Assembly: GCA_920105625.2 (NCBI GenBank)
Contig: OV050031.1
Coordinates: 212,963,194 to 213,027,193 of the forward strand
Direction: 5' to 3'
DNA: 64,000 nt
From: Clusia tigrina
Lineage: Eukaryota; Arthropoda; Insecta; Diptera; Clusiidae
Shown: in pieces, positions 53,401 to 62,400 of the stretch
Position numbering within the stretch: the stretch's first letter is position 1
Layout of the letters: every line of letters begins with the position of its first letter
Program-made: the position numbers and the translations under genes
Notes under the pieces: model-generated
What the model was told of the DNA's origin: nothing
Seen by the model: the letters and a program-made list of their open reading frames with translations, nothing else
Databases searched by the model: none

Positions 53401-56400
53401 CTTTTTATGTATTGAGCAGATTTTTTTCTTTAACAGTGATTGAAAATTGGATATTTAAAAAACAGCTATTTTAACAGTGATTGCAAATTGCATACAGCTC
53501 TTTTTAGGAGTGATTGCAAATTGGGTATTTAACAGATTGCTCTTTTTAACAGTGCTGAATATTGGGTATATAACAGAAGCAATAGAAAACCTTCACCATT
53601 GCTTTCATTACTTCGGCAACAAAACTTTCAAAAACACGCCATTAGCCACTACATTTATTTAATTTCTGGAGTGACAGTGTGGTACCGTGTTAGAGGTTTG
53701 ACTGTTAAATATTGAAAAAAATGTGGTAGCATTATGTTTATTTTCGACAGCATTGAAGATCGATCGACCTAATACGATGACATTTTTTATAACCAAATTG
53801 ATTTTCAATAAAATATTTTTTATCATTAGTTTTTTAATGAGTTTAAGTTCTGAATGACAAATAATTTGTTATTTTTTTAATTTCTTTAATTTACAATTGT
53901 CAGGATCAAAAATTAATTCGTTAATTTCACATTTATTTATATTTTTATACTTTCTCATAAATTATGAAATACGAGTATATAATGTAATAGCGTCCTTTAG
54001 AGGGAAAATTGTGATACTTAACATAACAATTGTGATTTTTAACAGGGATTGAAAATTACATATTTAACAGACTGCTCTTTTGAACAGTGATTGAAAATTG
54101 CTTATTTACTAGATTGCTCTTCTTAACAGTGCTTGCATATTTTACAGACTGCTCTTTTTAACAGTGATTGAAAATTGTGTATCTAACAGATTTATTTCTT
54201 TAATAGTAATTGAAAATTCCATATTTAACAGAAATAGGAAATAAGCGCGGCCATTGATTTCACTACTTCGGCAACAAACTTTTAAAAATAAGTCATTGGC
54301 CACCATATTTATTTAAGTTGTGCTACACTGACAGTGTGGTACCATGTGAAAGTTTTGGCTTTACATAAATCAGTGTTTAACTTTTGATAAATCGTTCGGA
54401 AATGTATTTAAAGCAAAAAGTAAACAGAAGAACGATCGTTTGAGGTGAAATGTACACAGACAGTTCCTGTGAGTGGTTGCTGTTATTTAACACTTTAATT
54501 GAAATAAGTAAATTTGAGTTACTGTTAAAAAGAGCAAACGGTTAAGTATTTTCATGTGTCTATCATTTTGCTGACGGAACTTTACAGTGCTTATATTATC
54601 AGCTCTGTAAAGGTCACTCAGCTTATCAGCCTGATAACATGATAACAGTAGCTCTGTACTTCGGGTTGTGTATATTCGATATGCAAATTTTAACATTTTT
54701 ATGTACATAACAGCAGCAGTTACATGCAAATTCTAACATATTTATGTACATATCAGCAGCAGTTACATGCAAATTCTAACATTTTTATGTACATAACAGA
54801 AGAAACGATTCAAGTTCATGCTTTCCATGTTTCCAAAACTACATAAAATGCAATTAAACTATTAAAATGAATTTTTTAGAATTTAAGGCTGGTATAAAAC
54901 TTCACTCCACTCTTTTCGCAGAGCTCTTATTTTCCTTAAACTTTCCTTTTATTGATGTCATAAGTTCTTTGAAACGTAGCTCTGCATCACGCCCCCTTAC
55001 CTGCTGCAAGTTTTTCTCGTGTGTTATCGAAAAAAGTAATCAATCAATTTTGAGCACTGTGCCAACACTGCAGTTTATTCCAGCTACTTTCACTCTTCGC
55101 TCGTGAATAAGTGTTTATCATGCTAACTTAGCAAGCATATTTCATATTTTTCTTATATATAATTTCCATAGGTTCTATTAAATTCAATATTTTAAAGTCA
55201 GCGTCGTGGTTTTGGCAATGAAAGGCACCTCACGTCAATTGCCAATTTACTAGTCAATATCCTTGAGGCTATGGCAGACAAACAAAACATTTCTCTTATG
55301 CCTTATTATCCATTCAAGCCTTATCATCCTCAAGTTATGCAATAAATGCGCCATCATAATACCAACCAAGCAAGCAACAAAAGGAAAAAACAGGCGGATT
55401 GTACTCTTATTTTAATATAAATTTATCACAAGCCGCAAAAGCCACACACAGACACTCTCACACTAACACGCACATCCACGCATTTTCATGCATTGAAGCC
55501 AAATACAGCGCAGACTTGACAGTAGGCACGATCAAGGAATTCAGACGCAAAAAACTCATTCGTATGAGCATAAAAATCCTACGAAATTATAAGACGGACA
55601 CTCAAAGGAAGCGCAGACATACAGAGCCGCGGCATTGCATAGACACGCAGGGCACACACAAACATGCATACAGAGAACACACGCCCAAACACACACTCAC
55701 ACACTCACACATAGAACACTCTTGTCTGTGGACCTCCCAAACACTTGGCCGAGTGCAAGTAAATACACGCGTCGAAATATCTCTGTGTTGTCTACTGGAC
55801 ATTTGCATAAAAAAGGAGCAATCCGAGCACCATCATCGGCAGGATGCAGAGGGGGAGGCTGAGGAGAACATAAAAATAGCCCAGCCCGGCATAGTGTCGA
55901 GTGCGAATAGTCGCTGTGCGTATGGCAAATGGGCAGTTTACTCATATTTTGATTTAGGTAGCCTTAAAAATAAGATTCTAACTCGCTAACTGAACCGAAG
56001 TAAGGCAAAGAAATATGGAAAGAAAACATCCCCAGGGCACGTAAAAATTATAACATCCGCCGCCTAGGCCAAAATTGTGGTAATAATGTCACTCTGATTG
56101 TGATTCTTTCTATTTTTTTATATTGTTTGCTTCCCTTTTTTGTTGCCTTCATTTTCATTTTCGGCATTGGTTTTATTTTTGCACTAAATTGTGAAACTAT
56201 TTTTGTTGGGGTTGCAAATGTGTGCGAAAGGAAATTTACATCTCATCATTTTTTCGTTGTTGTTGTTGTTTTTGTTATAGTTGTTGTTGTTGTTGTTGTT
56301 TGTGTATCGTGCAATAAAAACATTATCGATAAAATTTATTGCTCAATTTACATTTTGTTCCGTTGCTTTGAGAGATTTTGATGATATTTTCCTTCCGGAC

Positions 56401-59400
56401 GTTTCCTTCCGGCTCTTTTTTTCTCTTTGTGCATTGATGTGAGTGGATTTTGTTTAGAATATTTTAGTGAAATTCAAAATCATTTGAATATTGGTTAATT
56501 GCAAACAAAAACTATTGATCTGTATTACTGTGTAGTAAAGTTGTCAATTTGATGTGCTGGGAGGAGATCAAGTAGCCATCAGCCCCTCGAAATCAATATC
56601 AATTACTTCGCTTTTAGCTTGAGCGACTCTACCATGAGATTAGTAACTGTTTTTCGTATACTTCAACCCAATGTTCTTATAGCAGTACCCAAGATTTACG
56701 TAATAATATCCAATATTTGTATAATAGTACCCAAGACTCGCCTCTTAGTATGCAAAGTTGGTATAAGAACATCCAATGTTCATATAATATCAACCAATGA
56801 TCGTATAATAGTACCCAATGTGCATAGAATACCCAATGTTCGTAGAAAAAACCCAACATTCGTGGAATAGTACCTGGCACTCATATAATAGTACCCAATG
56901 TTCATATAATAACACCCAATACAATTATAATAGTACCCAATGTTTGTATAATAATTCTCGAAAATCGTATAATTCCAATGTTCATATAATAATACTCGAA
57001 ATTCGTACTATAGTACCCAAGGTTCATATAATAACACCCTATGTTCATATGATAGTAACCAAAACTTGTATAATAAGACGTGGCTTAGCCAATACACAAA
57101 CCGTATACTCGTACAATGTCCATATAATAGTACCCAATGTTTGTAGAACAATAGTCAATATTTGTATAATAGTTCCCAATGTTCGTATAATAATACACGA
57201 AACTCGTATAATAATACCCAATGTTCGTATAGTAATACCCAATATTTGTATAAGAGTACCCGGCAGTCGTATAATAATCCAGATTTTCATATAATAGTAC
57301 CTATTATATAATTATAGATTTTCATAATATCCAGATTTTCATATAATAATACTCGAAATTCATACTATAGTACCCAAGGTTAGTATAATTGTACCCGGCA
57401 TTCTTATAATAACACCCATTGTTCGTATAATTGTACCCAATGTTCATATAATAATATCCGGAATTATCACAAAGCCTCATGTTATAAAAATTGTACCCAA
57501 GGTTCCTATTATAGTACCCAATGTTCATATAATATTACACGAAGTTCGTCCTGTAGTACCCAAGGTTCGTATAATAGTACCCGACACTCTTATAATTCCA
57601 CCCACTGTTCGTATAATAGTACCCAATATACATTCCTCTCATCCATATAATTTTACTCCTGAAGCGTTTCTACTTTCTCAGACTAATATAAGAAGAATAA
57701 GCGATATCTCGAGACCGGAGTCTTTTGTACCAGCGACTTCTTACTCCCTGCACCGTCATCTTATAACTCCAGTAGTTTCAGTAACTAACTGCCGACCTTC
57801 ATTACTGATAACTAGTCAACATTTATGTTAGTGATCAGCAGCATAGATAGATAGATGCATTGTAGTCAGAGCGGGAACTAGTTACCAAGTCATTGCGGTC
57901 AAATAGACCTATTGAGACACACTCTAATATTACAAATGCACCCCAAGTCTGGTATTCATTACGAACTCAGAGCTTGCTTAAGGAAATTTGTCCGAAATTC
58001 CTAACGGTTCTAGTACATGGTTACCTAAGTAACGAAGCCGGGTCCATATGAGACCATTACAGTGACAAAGCAGATGTTCAGCGGTTTCCTCCTCTTCGTT
58101 ACACAATCTACAGAGGTCATTTTGAGTGATCCTTATATTATATTTGAGTGATCGTTATATATGATTACTCTACAGTGGCCAGTCAAAAGTCCCGTGACGA
58201 ATACCTGACCGAGGCAAATCAAAAAAAAATAATAATAATAAAATATCAACCACAAGGATAATTCAAGAATACTACTTGATTAGCCATAGCACTCTTTTGG
58301 TACTGTACCCAAAGAGATATCAGACTTCAAGTATTGCACTTGAAGTTACCATCACGATCCTTCGGTATTACACCCAAGGAATCGGCAACCGAATAGTAAA
58401 CCAACTAATCGGTATATAAACACTCAGTATCTCATTAGTTCAATATCAGCGACATAACTAATTGTTCTAACTATCAGGCACATCAGGGGCCCATCACTGT
58501 CAAAGATAGTTTCTCACTATTTACTTTTATATGTATTTCCACCATCCTCACACTTTCTTTGAAGAGCAAACACAAGCTGTGGCGAAGATTTGCCAACAAT
58601 CCGATGTCTCTTCGGCAACGACCAAAGATAACTCTCGTGTGACCATTGAAAATTCACCTACTTGAGAAGCGGTTTGTGTACTGACTACACTCGTTGTTGT
58701 CGGGGATATCTCAAATAAAAAGATTAACTCCATCAACTGATTCATAAAAAGCCCCAAATGGCTGGACCTTTGAAAGGGATGGGACCTGATGTCTCATGCG
58801 GTATCACAAAGGGTCAATGTTGGCCTCAGAGCGCCACTCGGGCAACCGCCTTACCAACCTACCTACCTATCCTCGTTGTTTAAATCAGCGAGTTAGAAGT
58901 AACGAGTGAATGTCTCACTCGCTGTTAAAATTAGCGGTAAATCACTGCAAATCTCTGATACGAAATCACTGGTTACCAAAAAATCACTACAAAGCTCATT
59001 ACTGTGGAAGCTTCTGTCAGTACGAAAGCATGCGATGAAAGCTCCAAACTAATGCATATGCACACTGATTGAATTGAAGCTCTACTCTAGAAGCTTTTCT
59101 TGGTGTTTCACCTATGGACATCGTCATGTATGAAGAGGACATCTTGAGAGCTGTTATATTGCGTGGCTTTGGTGACGTAACTGATGTTTCTGTTCTCAGA
59201 TTCACGGACGTCCTACCCATTAAAACGAAAGAGAAGCTCAAGAATCTGAGTATATTTAAGTTCGAGCATCTGAAATAGCTAAGAATGTAAAACAGTGAAA
59301 GATACACCACCTGGACACTTAGTAGGTGCTCGTTCTCCATGGTCAGTGCTCCATGATTTTAAACAGACGTCCCTCGGAACTGCATTGACATCTATGCGAG

Positions 59401-62400
59401 ATATTCCAACACTAAGTTCATTGGAAGAGATAACATAATTCATGATTCATCATTTTGTATTGAAATCTAAGCGAGATATTCCAGCACTAATTTCATTGGT
59501 GCGACAGAGATACCATCATTTATGCCTTAAATTATGAGAGAAAGAGACAACATCCCCAGTCAGTCCAGCCCTATCGCTTTTAACCTTAGTGCACTATTGC
59601 AAGCTGAATTTTTAATATGAAGGTCCATAGGGAGAGGATGTAGCATTACATTGAGTACCTCCCAAGAGCACGTTCGCAGGCAACCCGCAACGCCAGTGCC
59701 AGCGCCAGCTCCTCTTTGAACTCTACTGAGTCATGCGAACATTCTTTTGCATGAGTAGAAGGCTATATAGACCTTCCTCACCCGTAACTGTTTACTGGCT
59801 CTCCGATTTTTCTTGGGATTCAATATAACTCCTAAGTATTCGGCCTGCTCTTCAAGTTTTAGCTATCGTCCATTAAGAGTCGGAAGCTTAAAGATCGGAA
59901 TTTTGGTCTTGTTAGTGAGGAGTATCAATTCTGTCTTTTTCCATATCCTATGGCCCAGGAATTCAGTGTGTCCAGCCCCGTTTGCATAATGTCACTTATT
60001 ACGCTGGGAAACTTGCCTGATACAGCTTTCACCACATCGTCCGCATATATCAGCATCTTAACACCCTTGGAGTCGAGTATGCCTATGACCAGTCACAATA
60101 GTGGTGACATTACCCCGCCTTGTGGTGTTCCTCTACTGACATGTTTAATGCGAACTGTGTTGCCAAGCTCTGACTGAATGATCCTAGTATTAAATATTGA
60201 AGCTATCCAGTCCCTAAGAACATCCACTACACCTACACTGTTAAGAGAGTTCAGGATTCCGTTATTGCTAAGATTGTTAAAAGCTCCTTCTATGTCTAGG
60301 AAGGCTGATAAAGTGTACTGTTTATGGTGGATAGTTATATCCACTGATCGAATTATATACGAGTATATACATAAATATGGTCCTATGGTTCCGCGGAGGA
60401 GCAAAGGCCGCAGCAAGGTTCCTCCATTTCCCTCTGTCATGCGCCAACCTCTTGATTTCGCTCCAGGTTTTGTTGGTCCTGAATACGTCAGCTTCCAGAT
60501 TCTTCCTCCAGGTCAGTGCTGGCCTGCCTCTGAGATGGCTGCGTTGAGGGTTCCAGTCGTTTGCGCTGCGGGTGATGTTGGTCTAGTCTCTTCTTAGCAC
60601 GTGCCCGAGCCAGCCCCATTTCCTTTTCAGGATTTCTAGGCGAATTGGTATCTGGTTACAGCAATACCACAGGTCAGTGTTTGAGATCGTATCGGGCCAG
60701 AAAATTCTCAGCATTTTACGGAGACAAGGATTGATGAAAACCTGCAGCGCTTGGAGGTCAGAGGCTGCAAGGTTCCAGGATCGAATTACCTCATGTAAAG
60801 GTGTTTCAGTAGATTTGCCTTTGAGGTACGCATTTTGCGATTTCGAAAGGGGAAACTGATCCACTGTATGTCTAAGGTGGATTTCCAGAACCCTCTCCAT
60901 CGTTTAAAGGAGAGAGAATGTAAGATTAATGTGTCTAAATTTCTTTGCTGACTTCTCCACCACTTTTACTTTCCTCCAACTTTTACTTTCTTTTCCACCA
61001 CTTTTACTTTCCTCCAACTAAGGGGGATGTAATTAAAACGTATGCATGCCTTATATATCCCTTTAGGTCATGGGACCGGCACATGATCGGGTAGAGCTTC
61101 TGCAACATGATCGGGTAGATTCTATCCAGCCCTGGCGATTTATAAGGCAAAAACAATTAATTGAGTATTTTATCTTTTCGTCCGTAAATATCGAGTCGCA
61201 TATCGGTGACATTCCATTATCCGTTACGGACAATTGGGATACATCCGCGGTATCTTTGCAGTCTCGGAAGTCCAATATAACACCTAAGCATTTGGCCTTC
61301 TCTGCAAGTTTTAGCTGTCGTCCATTAAGAGTCGGAAGCTTAAAGATTGGCATTTTGGTCTTGTTAGTGAAGTGTATCAATTCTGTTTGCAGCAGGAGGT
61401 CAAGTGTCGCGGCAGATGTTTCCGTCCATTCACCGGGGATGGTACGTTTCTTGGACAGTCTGTGCGGAAGTTGAGGTTGCCTCGACTGATTCTCAAAATT
61501 CCCTCCAGCCATTGTTATTAGCTTCCCTGCTGGTTTGTTTTGAGGCTCTCTTTTTACGGTACCCAGATTGAATCCCTATAACTTTGGTTGAACAGTTTCC
61601 TGGTTCTGATTCTGATATATTACTTAGTCATAATTCTGTTCCTTTAAAGTTTAAAGGAACAAACAAAATTATAGTTGAATCATTCTAAATTACTAAAGAA
61701 ATATGAAACTTCTTCTCTTTTCCCAGGACGTTTGAATTTCTTCAACTTCACCGGCGACATGACAATGCGTGTGGACACTACCTCCGCTTGGCTGGGACAA
61801 TTGTTCATGTCATTGTCGCAATTTGGTTGTCAGCAGAATTTCATGCAACGCTACGTCAGCCTGAAGTCGCTGAAGGAAGTCAAGAAGTGAGATTGCATAA
61901 TGAAGGCATCTCCAAGAGTAACCTTGTATAAATATACTTTCAATATATTCCAGAGCCATGATGTCGAACATCCCCATAATATTCATATTCTTTTCACTAT
62001 CCTGGATCTCGGGTCTGGTTATTTACTCCACGTACATCAGCTGTGATCCATATGCCGAGGGTTATATACAGAAAATTGACGAAATATTGCCATTCTTCGT
62101 GGAGGACCAGTTGGCCATCATACCCGGTTTCGTCGGCATATTCATGGCGACCCTTTTCAACGGCGCTCTGTGGTGAGAGGCGTTTTCCTTTGATAATTTG
62201 TTGCCTCACTTAATAAATGAGCATTCTTTTGTATAATTCAATTATGGAAATTTCCGCCATTAAATGCCCACTTCTTCTTTAAACGCTCATTAACGACAGC
62301 ATGATGGTCTCGAACTTAAATTCATTGGCAACCGTCTGCTGGGAGGACTTCCTATCGCCTTTGCCGCAGTTTAAAGGACTCGCCGACAAACAGCAATTAG

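Larger units (their letters stand above)
59560..61512 (-). pseudogene. LINE relic with nearly complete reverse transcriptase
   Basis: Read on the - strand: linker region with GEWTETSAATLDLLL (61400-61440) and SIFTDEKIKYSINCF (about 61150-61190), RT start with RHINLTF-like sequence and MERVLEIHLRHTVD (60860-60900), KGKSTETPLHEVIR (to about 60779), then, beyond an insertion, SAFLDIEGAFNN and RGTPQGGVMSPLL (60093-60330), LIYADDVVKAVSG (about 60015-60055), the post-RT KLPTLNGR (59870-59900) and MDLHIKNSACNSALRL (59570-59620). These are RT motifs in family order. Stops and frameshifts abound. Clade between R1, LOA and jockey not decided. Confidence 0.9.
45183..61726 (+). other. Intron 4 of the SLC5 gene (16.5 kb)
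   Basis: Donor GTGAGT, acceptor TTCTCTTTTCCCAG, phase 1. The content is AT-rich arrays, LINE relics on the - strand and a nested RTE-like insertion, all listed separately. No nested host gene seen. Confidence 0.88.

Noticed and set aside
55399..55989. A 196-codon open frame
   Set aside because: Much of it is CA-rich simple sequence giving His/Thr repeats; no domain and no conserved motif.
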